From Desarmillaria ectypa (Eukaryota > Basidiomycota > Agaricomycetes > Agaricales > Physalacriaceae): 64,000 nucleotides of DNA. A program made the position numbers and the translations under genes. The notes beneath the pieces were generated by a model. The model saw only the letters and a program-made list of their open reading frames with translations, was not told the origin of the DNA and searched no databases. Numbering within the stretch: the stretch's first letter is position 1; the number at the start of each line of letters is the position of its first letter. Location of the stretch: positions 496,001 through 560,000 of the forward strand of contig JAUDYN010000005.1 in assembly GCA_030407005.1 (NCBI GenBank). Reading direction: 5' to 3'. Below, piece by piece: positions 45,780 to 57,344 of this stretch.

Positions 45780-46354
45780 ATGATCATCGATGAAGACGTC
45801 CAGCTGTCTTCATATTTCTAGGCAGTCGTTCCCGTGGCACAAAATTCAACTTGACCAGAAATCGCCAGAGATTTCCTGGTACTACTTAAGCTACCTCTAT
45901 GGTGTGGGGCATGTGTCCACTGTCATTGCCGTAAGACATACAAAATCATTGAACAAATATGCTAGAAAGGTTGCAAGGGATCCAGAGGTAGTCATCGAGC
46001 AAACCAGTTTACATCACGTATATCATAAATTGCCTGAGATAAGTAGCTCGGCAAAGCTCGGGATTTAGATATTTAATCAGCAACTCTGGCGCGTCAACAT
46101 ACGCGATCACGCGTTGTACACGTGACAGGAAACCGGTATTTGCGAATCTTCTAAATTGCGGCAATTCCCACTAATGGTCATCATTTCTTGCATCGATTCT
46201 CGTCCTGAATCCGTCATTTTCGTAGTGATCCTGTGTTTCAATGCAGCCCCGATCTTGAAGGAAATGTCGTCACACTACGTCAGCTTTAATAATTCGATCC
46301 AATCCCATAAATTCCATGAAAAACTGAGGAAGGAAACCTCGTACTCATCCCAAC
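45780..46354. other. Intergenic upstream of DUF1295 gene
   Basis: An open frame at 45790-46068 has no recognisable homology. The remainder is promoter-side sequence. Confidence 0.35.
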
Positions 46355-47475
46355 ATGACAGTGTTCTCTCGTCTGCTTCCTTCGCTTGCTAGCGCATACG
46401 CATTGCAAACTTGTTCGTTTATCTTTCTTGTTCTCTTTGGCGCACCAGGTATTCATCATTCCTTAGTGTTCGCCTTGGTCTTCGTACCGCAGCAGAAGGA
46501 AACATACTTTGACTTGGGGGGTTCGCTCGGATTTCTATCGACGACCTACATCTCGCTCTATTACCCGGCATTGAAGGCCAAGTTTTGGGATGGTCTGCCG
46601 ACACAGCTGCCATCCTTGACATCGTTTGCCCCTCGACAGATAATCCTGAGCGCCGTCGTCGGAATATGGGCATCACGAATGGGTATCTTCTTGGTTTCTG
46701 TGAGATTTTGCTTCCACGTTTCCACAAGTAACCGCTAACTCTATGTCAGAGGGCAATCAAAGCTGGTGGAGATTCTCGATTCAATGAAATTAAGCGCAAG
46801 CCGGCGGTGTTCAGTTGCTACTGGTTCGGTCAAGGTGCAGTCGTTTCTCTCTCGCCTTAGCTCATAACCGACGATATCGCGTATAGCATGCTGGGTCTTC
46901 CTCACCGGACTCCCTGTCTATCTGTGCAATACCCTTCCATCAAGTCTTCACCCGGCACTACGGATGCGCGACTATGCTGCGCTTGGTCTCATTGCCGGTT
47001 CCTTCCTCTTCGAAGTGATAGCAGACCACCAAAAGTCTTCCTGGAGACAAAAGAAGAATAACAAGCTACACGACGAAAAGTTCATCACAAATGGTTTATG
47101 GAGCATCAGCAGACATCCGAACTATCTCGGTGAGCTCGGTATCTGGACGGGCATCTGGGCCTTATCCTCCTCGGCACTACGTACCCCATATTTCCCCAGC
47201 GGTACAGTTCTCTTGGCTGGGCTTAGTCCGGTGATGACCTATTTCCTTCTTCGAAAGGTACGTGTACCTGCGGTGTTCTGGGCCCGATAATCGCTAACTA
47301 GAATTAGCTTTCGGGTGTTCCACCCCTTGAACGTCAAGCTGAGAAGCGCTGGGGAGACGATCCTCAATGGAAACAGTACAAGAAGTAGGTCTTGCATTCA
47401 ATCCATGGATTTGCTGAATAACTTATCTCGGCTAGTTCTGTTCCTGTTTTCTGGCCATGGTATAAGGAGGCCTAA
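46355..47475 (+). CDS. DUF1295/steroid 5-alpha-reductase-like membrane protein
   Basis: Five exons (46355-46699, 46750-46834, 46887-47257, 47308-47384, 47436-47475) give 305 residues in frame. Several hydrophobic segments span residues about 10-130 and 150-230, so it is a multi-pass membrane protein. The C-terminal half has the family hallmark NGLWSISRHPNYLGELGIW, preceded by FEVIADHQKSSWR and ending PQWKQYKKSVPVFWPW. This is the NADPH-binding C-terminal fold shared by DUF1295 proteins, steroid 5-alpha reductases and ICMT/ERG4-type enzymes. A lipid or steroid double-bond reductase role is possible. The exact substrate cannot be told. It converges with the small secreted protein gene (138 bp apart). 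Confidence 0.88.
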
Positions 47476-47613
47476 TGGATATACACCGGCTTCCGCAGAT
47501 TCTTTTGTACTCGCATTAATAACAGTGTCAATTCAGCGTCACATTCCAGTCAATCAGGTAATGAATTCAAAGGCACCATTCTGCTACTCATACGTATATA
47601 AAGCGCCAAGGCA

Positions 47614-48331
47614 CTAGAATCCAAGAGCAGCTGTCGTCAGGGTGAAACCTTCTGCGATGAGGAACTGTCGGGCATCCAGCATCCTGAAGGACAAACCAAG
47701 CCCGTGAGCTCTCCTTTCCCACGTCACAATGCAACAGTACTTACAAGGTGTGAACAAATTTAATTGAGTTCGGAAGCGTTGTATTCAACGCCGTAGTGGC
47801 CGCAGCGACCTGGGGATCGAGGCCCTGGAACATTGAAAACATAGACGGGACTACCTGAGCTGTCAGGCCAGAGAGGCCCGACGCGACGAGTCTATATAAT
47901 GAGATGAGTAAATGTCAAAGCACTAGAACACAAGTTGGACGTACGACAAAACAGTCGCGAATGTGACACTGATATCATCGTTCGTAGGCCTGATCGTGGT
48001 AGAGCCCGAACTGACCGGTATGTTGCTAAGGTCTTCTGCTGCGGCCCGGAAGACAGTGATGAGGTCGCTGATCTGTTCCCCGACAGTGCTATCGTTGGCT
48101 TTGTGTGAGGCTTGAAGGGTTACTAAAACATGCCGAGTCAGTGAATACGCCTCTAGAGGGAGATTGGCCTTTACAGATGTTGGGAATGTTGATGTGGATA
48201 CTCTGATCGAGAGCATCAACGATCTGGTTGATGGCAGCGTTGGTGTTGGCGGTGTTAGCCTGGCGGCCCTGGAGAGGGGACGCCAGAGTGGTGGACGCGA
48301 CGAGGAGAGTGAGGAGGGATGCGAAGAGCAT
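47614..48331 (-). CDS. Small secreted protein, 183 residues
   Basis: Four exons (48175-48331, 47945-48122, 47745-47891, 47614-47683), total 552 nt. The N-terminus is a clear signal peptide (MLFASLLTLLVASTTLAS) with cleavage expected after the Ala-Ser. The mature part is alpha-helical, Ala/Ser/Thr/Val-rich and almost without Cys, with repeated amphipathic helices (INQIVDALDQSIHINIP; ISDLITVFRAAAEDLSNIP; LVASGLSGLTAQVVPSMFS). The size and texture recall hydrophobic-surface-binding (HsbA-like) cell-wall proteins, but no diagnostic motif is visible and this is only a suggestion. Confidence 0.78.
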
Positions 48332-48980
48332 TATGATGAGCGAGTGAGACCTTTTCCCTTACCTCTGGAACTTTTCATTGAGCATTTTAAAGAGAATTCA
48401 TGGCGGATGGGAACGTCCAAACGAGCGGTTTCCCGCTCTAGCTTAAATTTGCGAAGAGCGGTTTGCGCTCGTGTCGATGGGAATACTGTGTTTGGTTAGG
48501 TGCCCCTGGATTGTGGGTGTGCGATAATCGGTATGAGAGTTACTAGGGCTCTTTCTGGAATGTTCGCACTCACCGCTCATGAGAATGAGAACGATGACAA
48601 GCCCGTTTTGCTTTTGCGCCGCCTCTTGTTTTGGCATTGAGTAGGTCTTGTGCTTAATCTACCTACTCGGTTTGCGTTGCTGTAGATCACCGCTCATGTT
48701 ACATTGCCCAAACATACGTTAGGAAAAGCGATTTGTTGGGCAGACTTGGCATAAGGCAGAGTCTCAGAGTAAGAATTTACATTTATCTTGTTTCCCCACA
48801 CCGAGGATCTTGGCAGGGTGATATTTTTCCGCATATCGGAAGCGTGTGAGTCCCCCTGAGTAAATCTCAACCGCTTATTAGTCCATGGGACCACGAAGGT
48901 GGATGAATATCATTCTATGATAGTCTAGGTTTAATTTCTGGTGTCTTTTGATTTTCCGCTTGTCTGGCGAAATTGAAGTA
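48332..48980. other. Intergenic between secreted-protein and regulator genes
   Basis: Contains several short repeats of a tgagcg/cgctca-like word around 48360-48590 (gagcggtttgcgctc and accgctcatgag). No gene seen. Confidence 0.35.
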
Positions 48981-49154
48981 CTACGGGTGGTCGGCATGTG
49001 CAAATATCGACGCAGCACAGCTTTCTCTGAACCTACGAATAAAATTATTGTGCACTATTAGTTATACAATTGAGTCATCAGAAGAAAAAACCAGAGCCAA
49101 CAAGTAGCCAGAAGATGCTGCAAACCAAAATTTGCACATGCCTACCATCCACAG
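48981..49154. mobile_element. MITE copy 2, upstream of Zn2Cys6 gene
   Basis: 174 bp, TA at 48979-48980 and 49155-49156, about 90 percent identical by eye to copy 1 over its full length and in the same orientation. The inverted ends are more diverged. Its right end lies 92 bp before the ATG of the Zn2Cys6 gene, so it is inside the promoter or 5' UTR. Confidence 0.87.
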
Positions 49155-49246
49155 TAGGATAGGCCTCGGGCCTCGCCGGCCCGGTGCTTCGACAAGGTAA
49201 GGCTATGTCCAAACTTTCTTTCAACCTTTGCACTTAGCAAGTTACT

Positions 49247-50523
49247 ATGGCACCAATTCGCCCACACCATAAGACACGAAGTGGGTGCAAAACATGCAAG
49301 CGACACAAAGTCAAGGTGCATACTTCATTTTCAGCCCCTGTTCGACTTGCTCAGACACCGAAATATAGTGCGGCGAGGAATTTCCTACATGCAAGAATTG
49401 TGCGAGGAGAGGCATAGACTGTGTCTGGATCAGTACCTCACAGCATGGGTCGGTGGATCCAGGAACATATAGAGCCCCTCCCACAATATCGTGGCGTGCT
49501 GGTGCAGCTGCGTTCGACCTGCTGGATCTCGAATTAATGCACCACTATGCTACCGCTACTTCGACATCATTTTCTTCTGATCCTGCTACAGCCAGTGTAT
49601 GGACAACCATCGTTCCCAAAATTGCCCTCGACCCTAAAAACTCGTACCTCCTTCATGCCATTCTTGCAATATCGGCGCTTCATGCTCATCATACTGATCC
49701 CACGGCAGGTCAGTATGCTGTAGCCGCGGACAGCCACCATTTTCAGGCCAAAATAGGGTTGCACAAGGCAGAAACGGACGAAGACGCGGATATTGGTGCC
49801 GTTTTCATTACTTGGTCTCTTGTCACCATATTCGAGTTCGCTACATCATCTGCAGTTTCATTAGTGGCGAGTGACTGGCATATCATGACCCGCACTATCC
49901 CCTCCACGGTTGCGGAAGCCTGGTTACAGCTCCAGGATGGTGTTCTGCATCCGATGCTAGTCACCATGATGGGGCCATCAATGGCACCTAAAGTCCTGGA
50001 AGGACCGTTTATATCATCCTTGTCAACACTTTCGAGTACGACGCCCTCGTTACCAGATGTTGAGGAGCTACACGATGTACCAGTGTATGCTGCGTATAGA
50101 GAATCGATACATCTCCTCGAGATGTCATGGAAGGCCTCGTTTCAGAAAGCCTACTGTATGTTTTCAGCGGGCTTGTGGTGGTCAAAGGTGCCCAGTACGT
50201 TCCTTCGCCTATTGGCAGAGCGGAGACCGCGTGCACTCATCATCTTGGCGCATTACTGTGTTATGATGAAACGGGTGGCGGAGGATGGCCCGTGGTGGGC
50301 GAGAAAGCAGTGGGGTGGTGAGGCGGCAAGGATTCTCTCTACGCTTGATGCGCGATGGACGCCCTTGCTCGGGTGGCTCTCTGATCAGCTGCATAATCGA
50401 TGGGAGGATCAGGCATTCGACTTGGTGGGTACTGATTTTACGAGTTTATTGAGTGGGATCTTTGATGCCCCTTGGCCTGGGTACGGATTTCGTGAATTGG
50501 TAGAGGCAGGATCATCAGGGTAG
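49247..50523 (+). CDS. Zn2Cys6 transcription factor, UPC2-like
   Basis: Two exons (49247-49315, 49369-50523; 53-bp intron), 407 residues. The binuclear zinc cluster is complete: C at 14, 17, 24, 31, 34 and 41 in the spacing C-x2-C-x6-C-x6-C-x2-C-x6-C, embedded in SGCKTCKRHKVKC..CKNCARRGIDC. The rest is a helical ligand/activation domain starting FDLLDLELMHHY and including LLHAILAISALHAHH. The C-terminal RPRALIILAHYCVMMKRVAE and WWARKQWGGEAARILSTLD are the hallmark of the UPC2/sterol-uptake-control family. In yeasts that domain senses sterol and drives ergosterol genes. In basidiomycetes the ligand is not established. A MITE occupies its proximal promoter. Confidence 0.9.
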
Positions 50524-51149
50524 GATGAATTATATTATCTTTTGAATACCTGATTGTTAAGAATACGAGTGGTAGAGCTAATATATGGGTTGATGGACAA
50601 TCGGGGCTCCAAGCCCTGGTGAGTGTGTCAACGACTGCTAGACTTAGTTTTCACAAGTATGAACGATGGCTTTACGTTTAATAAATGTACTAGTCGCCCT
50701 TCATAACTGGTGCTTTCTTCATGAAATAGTACCGGAGTGCAATGAAACTTTTCATTCTGGCAGGAAGCTAGTATTTTAGTTAAGACTGAGGTTTAAGTAA
50801 TCATGACAGAGGAAAAGGTCACTCGGCCTTATCGGCGCAAAGTGGCTCAGTGAGGGAAACGAAATACAAAACTGTCAAAGCCTGATCGAATTCCCTAGAC
50901 CTTAAAGGTAACGGCTTAGTAACGCTCAAGCAGACAATCCCCTCGCCTTTTACTAGGGGATTCCGTGGGTGTTGCTAACATACGCCGTATATCCCAATTT
51001 TTCAGCACTCAGTTCGACCTGAGATCATCTTTCCTTTTTCTTTTCTCTCCAAAACACTAGAATCAGTCGTAACGGTATCTGGAACTCTGCTACAAATCAT
51101 TCAGGACATAACGGCTTCGTGACAGAAATCGTGTTGGGAGAAGCTCAAG
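50524..51149. other. Intergenic; left edge of duplication at 50963
   Basis: No gene. The duplicated block shared with 61701 onward starts at 50963 (ccgtgggtgttgc), giving the downstream gene and its copy the same promoter-proximal sequence (ctttcctttttcttttctctcc and on). Confidence 0.6.
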
Positions 51150-53060
51150 ATGGCTGGTGCTAACTACATGGGAGGCAAAAAGTGCGTCGTCGTTTACTCT
51201 TCCTTTGCTTTTCTGACTGTTATCGTTTTCAGAAATGCTGCCAAAGTTCGCTCTAGAAATGCAGCAGGTCGTCAGCAGAAACGATTCTTTGGTCTTCAAC
51301 GCCTGAATCTTTTGTCCAAGGGCCTTCCCCTGTGGTCGCGGCGCTCCATTGACTCTCCAATGTCGAAGAATCAGCTGCAGACCACCATCTCACTGGCGCA
51401 TGCGAAGCAGAGCTCTACCTTGATACCTCAAAGTTACATTCCCGGTCCTAGCAAGACCCAAAAATTCAAACCCGATGGTCCCAGCTCGGCAAGCAGCAGC
51501 TCAACAGTCCTCGAAGCGCTGGATACATCAGAGCGTACGGTCCTCGAGTTAGCTTGTACTGCTTGTGACTCAATTTTCGCTCAGCTATGTTTCTGCGAGC
51601 TGCTATGAATCAGATTCTTTCACTACCGGACTTGGCTGGGTTATCCACCTACAAGAAGAGAAGACGAACCTCGGAAACATCTTCGCATGGAGAACGAAGG
51701 CCCAAGGTGATGTTCGCTTTGTTAATGGCGGAGCGAGGCCCTGACGCTATCTTAGAGAGTCAAGGCAGAACTGTCACCAGAGAAGGATGAAGAGCTCTCC
51801 TTCGGATCCCAAGATGATCGATTGTGCGACAGCCCCGACGGGTCTTCACGGGATATATATCGACAGCATCACTATTCAGACGGTGACGAGTGCGACAACG
51901 ATGAACTAGAAGACACGTTTTTTCACGCTCATCTTGGTTCTCATACTGTCTCGAGTATGAGCAGCCTGCTTCCCCCCGTCTTGGCTCCTTGTCAGAGAAC
52001 GCCACATCTACCTATACCCAACGATGTCGCACGGGCAACCTCATCCTTTGGGACACTTGCTGTCACGTCTTCGCTCCAAACGTCGTTTTCAGGAAATATA
52101 TTTGACTACGACGATCCTTGGACAGCCGTGGGGGTCATATTAGGCTTGCAATCTGCTCCCAGTACTCCAGCAAAGGATGCGGATGATACGTCAGCCCTGG
52201 CAGTACAACCACGGCCTTCGATCATGGCTCATCAGAGGTGTAGAGTCAGGCTCACTGCTTATTCATCATCAGATCCATCCTCTGAAGGGATTCCAGTTGC
52301 GAGTAGTCATTCTTCAGATAACTTTCCTCTTCGTCCTCGTGTGGACGAAGAAGTTTCTTACAGCCAGTTCGACGACTTTCATTTCGGCGAAGATGACAAT
52401 GATTACGATTTTGACCACCAGTATACTCATGACATTCCTGCTCACGTACACCAAAAACCTGTGCTGCATCTCGAATCATATCCGTCGTCCGCTTATTTTT
52501 CTTCTTCCGATGACTATTTCAACAAATTGGCGCGTTCGCCTGTCGCCCTCGAAGAAGGAAATGAGCTTGAACCTTCTCTGCTTAACGGCTTCAACTCCGA
52601 TTATCATTCGCAACCTGATGTTGATGGAGAGGACGACTACGCTGGTATCGAGGACCCTAGCGAGTACACTCTCTTCGAGATATCGTCTTGGGCAATCCTT
52701 GATGTTGGTCAGTGCATTGAAGAACCGGTTCCCGCCAACTATAGTTCAAGGTCGCGGTCTCCTCTCTCTCTCCATAGACAAAACCTAATCACCGCAGAAA
52801 AAACCGGTGACGCCTCTCCACCACATCGATCGTCTCCGTCAGTGGGTGCTCAATTTAACACGAATGAAGATGTCCTTCATTTTGCCCAACACATTTCATC
52901 AAGTGCTTCTGCTTGCTCCTCACGACATTCTTGGGCGAATAGATCCCCACGTACTTCTCATTCTTCGTCCGCGAATGCTCCTTTTTGTCTTTTTGATGAC
53001 ACTCAGGCCGATGATCCATCTCAGTTAGCTGCTTTACCTATCACTGCCAGGACTGATATG
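50963..53060 (+). repeat. Direct duplication, unit 1
   Basis: A block of about 2.1 kb matching 61701-63790 in the same orientation, 10.7 kb apart. It covers 187 bp upstream plus most of the gene at 51150-53297. No transposon-like ends were seen at the breakpoints. Confidence 0.9.
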
Positions 53061-53297
53061 CCAAGTTCGGACTCTCTTGCTCGCCATTCCAAGGTCGCAG
53101 AAGATCAAGAACCCACCTTCGAACTCACACATGCACCTGAATTAACCTACGAAACCTTTTCTGCTGAAAACACCACTTACTCGCCTGCAGCGATTTGCCG
53201 TGATGAATCTGTTGAAGTTATCACTCCTCAGTCTTTTTCTGGTTTCTGCTTGTTTTCTAAACATGACTTCTTGGAGGAATCGGATAGCGATGATTAA
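51150..53297 (+). CDS. Uncharacterised acidic, serine-rich protein (duplicated gene, full copy)
   Basis: Four exons (51150-51181, 51233-51534, 51585-51706, 51756-53297) join in frame to 665 residues. The N-terminal 120 residues are basic (RQQKRFFGLQRLNLLSKGL; LPLWSRRSIDSP), followed by a KKRRR nuclear-signal-like cluster. The large last exon is Ser/Asp/Glu-rich and mostly disordered, with short conserved-looking words (NIFDYDDPWTAVGVILGL; SYSQFDDFHFGEDDNDYDFD; EYTLFEISSWAILDVGQCIEE) and an acidic C-terminus (EESDSDD). No known domain was recognised. It may be nuclear. A second, frameshifted copy is at 61879-63758. Confidence 0.7.
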
Positions 53298-53383
53298 AGG
53301 ATGATGAAGCGGTCTAGGATATTTTCTAAGCATTTGCTCAGAGTCATCACAGGGCTGGATTCGCTGTAACAGGTAACAAGTCA

Positions 53384-54713
53384 TTACCGACTGATCCTAT
53401 TGATTCGTGCGTCGAGGTCTTTAGGTTTAGAGAAACAACACTGTAGCTGCTCAAAATAATTATTCATCGTGTACAAATTTTGGCTGGAATGTACATGTCC
53501 ACAAACGACCTTAAGCATCTTTCTCTTCAACAAACGAGGACAGCTTTCTTCTATCAACTTCTTGTGATTTTCTCCCTTCTCCACGGTTGTAGGTATGAAC
53601 ACCTTGAGGACCACACGCAGCCACTTGAACGCTGGGAAATCTAGCGTTAAAAGAGAATCAAGCAGCCGCCATGTCCCTTCCAGGTCTTCTACCACATATG
53701 GCTCTGGCTTGCATATTCCTACGATGATTATCAGGTCCTCGAGATTCGATGCTTGACCCTTCTCAGCCAAATCTTTCAACATGTCTATCCACCATTTCAA
53801 TATAATGACCGGTTGCTTGATGCCAATGAGTTTATACCGTCCGTGGATATCAATGCCGAGGGACTTGAAATGTGAGATCGAGAGAGAGGGAGGGTATCGC
53901 TTCCATGATGGGTTGCCCTTAGCCCTATCTGAAATAAAGTCAGAGAGATAAAATGAAATATTAAAGACCAAGCACCTCTGACGTCGAACCCATGCATATG
54001 CCTGATATTGAACTTCTTGAGGCTACCTTCTTGAGCAGTCTGTTGGAGGAATAGGCCTATATCGGGCAGCTGCTTATACTTTACATCCATGATGGTGACA
54101 TTGCGGAGCTCGTTGATGGTCCCAAAGGATCCATCTAAAGCTGCACACCACAAGTGATCACTGTCCATCCTGATCGTTTGAAGGGCTGGTCCGTCGTCTG
54201 GAAGGAGCGATCTTCGAAAGGGCCTCTCTTGTAGAAAACGCAGACGCGTGCAGTAAAGTTCTTTTATGGACGGAAAACGGCGTATGAACGAGCAGAGATG
54301 ATTTATATCGTGGAAGATGGCTGATGAGAAGTGCAGTGACTTTAGAGGCATCTTGGACAGAGTGTCCAGTAGCAGCGGGTCATCGAAGATAAATGACATA
54401 TTCTTTTCCATGAATTGAATGTGTTCGATGTTTTTGGAACACCGGAAGATGTGGGAAATGTCGTTGTCTTTATCGCGAAAGCGTACAGCGGTGGCATGGT
54501 CCAGGATCTGAGTGTCGAAATTTCGGAAGTTGGGTAGGAGAAACGGTCTTTGGTGGACGTGAGGGGAGGTAAAGCATCGTCGAAATATTCGCGATCTTGC
54601 AGTGAGCCGTGAGCCCAACATCTATGACAATTGAGATGAGATAAACGTAAACGAGCAAGGACTACCACATCGCATACCTTCAAGATGAAAACACGAGGTA
54701 TTGCGTGACGCAT
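53384..54713 (-). CDS. F-box/LRR-like hypothetical protein
   Basis: Three exons (54678-54713, 53976-54621, 53384-53928; introns 56 and 47 bp) give 408 residues. The body consists of hydrophobic repeat blocks (IEHIQFMEKNMSFIF; LKSLHFSSAIFHDI; IKELYCTRLRFLQ; ALQTIRMDSDHLW; LEDLIIIVGICK; FKWLRVVLKVFIP) typical of agaricomycete F-box-associated leucine-rich proteins. A clear F-box is not visible in the short first exon, so an upstream exon may have been missed. The gene ends 87 bp after the stop of the convergent acidic-protein gene. Confidence 0.6.
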
Positions 54714-55373
54714 AATTCTTGGGAGTTGCGGTGTTGTTACGATAAGCACATCAGTGCACTATATACACGAATTAAAGGCGATTTTTGTCTGCCAGTCTAA
54801 GTATACAATGTGTTAACAGCGATCCCGTATACCGTCGTAATTCAGTACCCACCGAAAGAGCGAAGTATCGTCTCGGATTTTCGCAAAATTAAAGTTAACA
54901 GAACATACAGGTGAAAATAAGGGTCAGTGACGAAGATTGTTGATGCAAGTACGCGTCTATCAGTATCAGACAAAATTGGTAAGCTGGGAGAATTTCTGTA
55001 AATTTCGAATTTTGTTTTGCAAAATTCGCACGGCGACTTCCTAGACTTGGGTTCTTTCCATCACTGCTGTCACTTAAAATCGTCGACTCTATCTTGCAAT
55101 AGTGACGGTACCTCTCATGCCTGTGTCAAGCAAACTAAAGGGATACTATATTTCGCCAAACAGAAACATTATTAAGATATACAAGTATCGTGAAGAAGGT
55201 CCATGGGAATTGTAGTAACAGGTTATTAGAAAGTAAGTGTACCGAAAATTTGGTACGCATTGGGCTAACAGCATAGGTCCGAAAAAAAAGCTCTTGTTTC
55301 CAAGAGCGATATATTATCTCTGTTGTGGGTCAGTACATTGCTCGGCAGTATGGAAGGACGACACTCACCTCTC
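54714..55373. other. Intergenic; 3' flank of HET-like gene
   Basis: The part 55230-55373 is homologous to the flank of the HET-like pseudogene after 24140, including a GTGAGT donor-like site just after the annotated stop. No other gene recognised. Confidence 0.5.
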
Positions 55374-57344
55374 CTATAAAGGAACGCCGATACACATCGT
55401 GCCGGAGCGGACTGTCTCTGCCAACACATACGGCGGAACGTTGCACATGCCAACCTTTCTCACAATGTCTGCCAGATTCTCTGTCCGGTTGACAAGCATG
55501 GACGTCACTCCGCTGCCATGGATCGCAAGTGCAATCAAGGCATTGGGCTTCTCCGACACGAAGACCTTTACCATTACCCCGTTATTCAGGTCCAATAACG
55601 TCCCGTTGGTTCGCTGCCCCTCCGGGCCCCAATTCGGGATGAGCTGGCGGTCTCCCCACTCAACAAGCTCCTCGAGTTTTGGATCTTGCAGGCCAATGCG
55701 TCGCTGAGGTTCGTGTCCCCAGATGCTGTCGTCGAGGAATATCCACCCATCACGCTTTAGGTATATCGTTCCGACTACCATTTCGAGCATGACGAATACG
55801 CTGGAGCTGATCCAAGCAATCGCGATGCAAAAATTCGGGTTTATACTGATCGTGACGAATGCAATCAGCCATAACAAGACGAGGATGAACTGAGATAGCC
55901 ATTTAAGTCCACGCATGTCCTTGTTATTGTAGAGCCCAAAGGGATCTCTTTCCAGTGAACCTCGCAACCCTACTGTCTTGCTTCCGATAACGCACAGCGG
56001 AGTCATGATCCCCATACCTTCTGACATTCCCACCGGAAACGCATGAACAATTGGTTCTAGCCTTTCATTCCCTGCTACAGGTCGGATGGGAGGACCTAGC
56101 CAGCCGCCTTCTCCCAAGCTGCACACCGCTGCCAAGCTCGCTGCATTGTAAAATCCTTGGTTGAGCTCCAACAGCCATGCAAGATCCGTCCATCCGTCTT
56201 CTCCCTTCAGGTCCTCGAGCCGCGCCCGGCGAGGTAGCAACCCATTTAATGCCTTCCCGAGGAACTTGTGCTCCTCAAATCCTGTCCCGGCGAGGTCTCG
56301 AGTGATGGCTTCGACAACGAGTGCATGAATAGCATTCTGCCAGGAAACCGACCCAGCATTGGTGGAGTGCTGCATGATAGCGTACAGATGCCAACGGTTA
56401 GCATATGCAGCCTTGGTCTGCATCTGCTCGCGGAAGGCACGAGCAGACTCCCGGTACGCATGAGTCTTCAGCGGACGCGAATGGTCCTGCTGTCGGTGTC
56501 TGGTGAGGCGGATGATGGCCGCGGCGTGCAGGATTTCGCCGATGGTGAAGAGTCGAGTGCCCCATATGCATGTAGTGGAGGTATGGTCGCAATTCTCCTC
56601 GTGACAGAAGACAGCGACTTGGGATGCATAGCGAAAGATATCAGCAATACGACCGATTTCGTGGGATCTTTCTGGGCCATTGTCAGGTTGAGTGATGTCA
56701 GACAAGCAGAACTCGTCCAACCAGATATATTCGGTACGGTTGCCCGCATCACGGGTTGCAGAACAATATTCGATGAGGAGCCGTTCGGCGATGCGTTTTC
56801 GGTCCTTCAATGTGAACTTACCCTTCCTTGTCAGTGGATCCTCCAGTTCCAACTTGGCTTCGCGGAATAACACTTCTGCGCTATCCATCGGGTAGCTGAG
56901 CGCAGTGTATCCCTTGTTTCTGACCTCCTCCGACCAGGCAACCTGCTGTAATTTCGTAATGGCACCATCTACGATCTGGACGCTCAGCAGCCACCGTGGA
57001 GTAGAACCAGTGGGTGCGTATACTCCCGCACCGCCGCCTGGGGCAGTAGCTAATACTGCGTCATGGGTAAAGGTGAGTTCGAGGGCCCAAGATGCATTGG
57101 CGTAGTTGTAGATTGTGTCATAGGCCACGTGTGGGATCCAAACATACATGGGAGCGATGACGGCTTGGACGAGCATCCGAAAGATCTGGGCGGGAACATG
57201 AAATGGGTCGGTGCTTCTGCGCGAAAACCAACATGGGGCTTCGACATTAGGATCCTCAACAATAAGGCGCCCCAGCCTTACTTTTGAGAGGATTGCAAAG
57301 GAGGTGGCGAGAGCAGTGCTCGCCTTTGAAAACCAGTTGGGCAT
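55374..57344 (-). CDS. HET-like protein with membrane segments
   Basis: Single-exon frame of 656 residues (MPNWFSKAST..). A HET-type core is recognisable: YTALSYPMDSAEVLF (the Y-x-A-L-S-Y entry motif), then YIWLDEFCLSD, HEIGRIADIFRYASQVAVFC and FTIGEILHAAAI. Two adjacent hydrophobic helices lie at about residues 485-540 (FILVLLWLIAFVTISI; FCIAIAWISSSVFVMLEMVV). The C-terminal domain holds DGWIFLDDSIWGHEP and LIALAIHGSGVTSML. HET-domain proteins act in fungal non-self recognition and cell death; a membrane-bound form is common in agaricomycetes. The role here is inferred. A decayed paralogue lies at 12776-24240. That paralogue reads through where this gene has TAG, so a missing last exon is possible. 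Confidence 0.75.
   Translation of the reverse strand: MPNWFSKASTALATSFAILSKVRLGRLIVEDPNVEAPCWFSRRSTDPFHVPAQIFRMLVQAVIAPMYVWIPHVAYDTIYNYANASWALELTFTHDAVLATAPGGGAGVYAPTGSTPRWLLSVQIVDGAITKLQQVAWSEEVRNKGYTALSYPMDSAEVLFREAKLELEDPLTRKGKFTLKDRKRIAERLLIEYCSATRDAGNRTEYIWLDEFCLSDITQPDNGPERSHEIGRIADIFRYASQVAVFCHEENCDHTSTTCIWGTRLFTIGEILHAAAIIRLTRHRQQDHSRPLKTHAYRESARAFREQMQTKAAYANRWHLYAIMQHSTNAGSVSWQNAIHALVVEAITRDLAGTGFEEHKFLGKALNGLLPRRARLEDLKGEDGWTDLAWLLELNQGFYNAASLAAVCSLGEGGWLGPPIRPVAGNERLEPIVHAFPVGMSEGMGIMTPLCVIGSKTVGLRGSLERDPFGLYNNKDMRGLKWLSQFILVLLWLIAFVTISINPNFCIAIAWISSSVFVMLEMVVGTIYLKRDGWIFLDDSIWGHEPQRRIGLQDPKLEELVEWGDRQLIPNWGPEGQRTNGTLLDLNNGVMVKVFVSEKPNALIALAIHGSGVTSMLVNRTENLADIVRKVGMCNVPPYVLAETVRSGTMCIGVPL

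Noticed and set aside
52177..52788. Second long frame overlapping the acidic gene
   Set aside because: It is an alternative frame of the same exon and is mirrored in unit 2 only because the DNA is duplicated.
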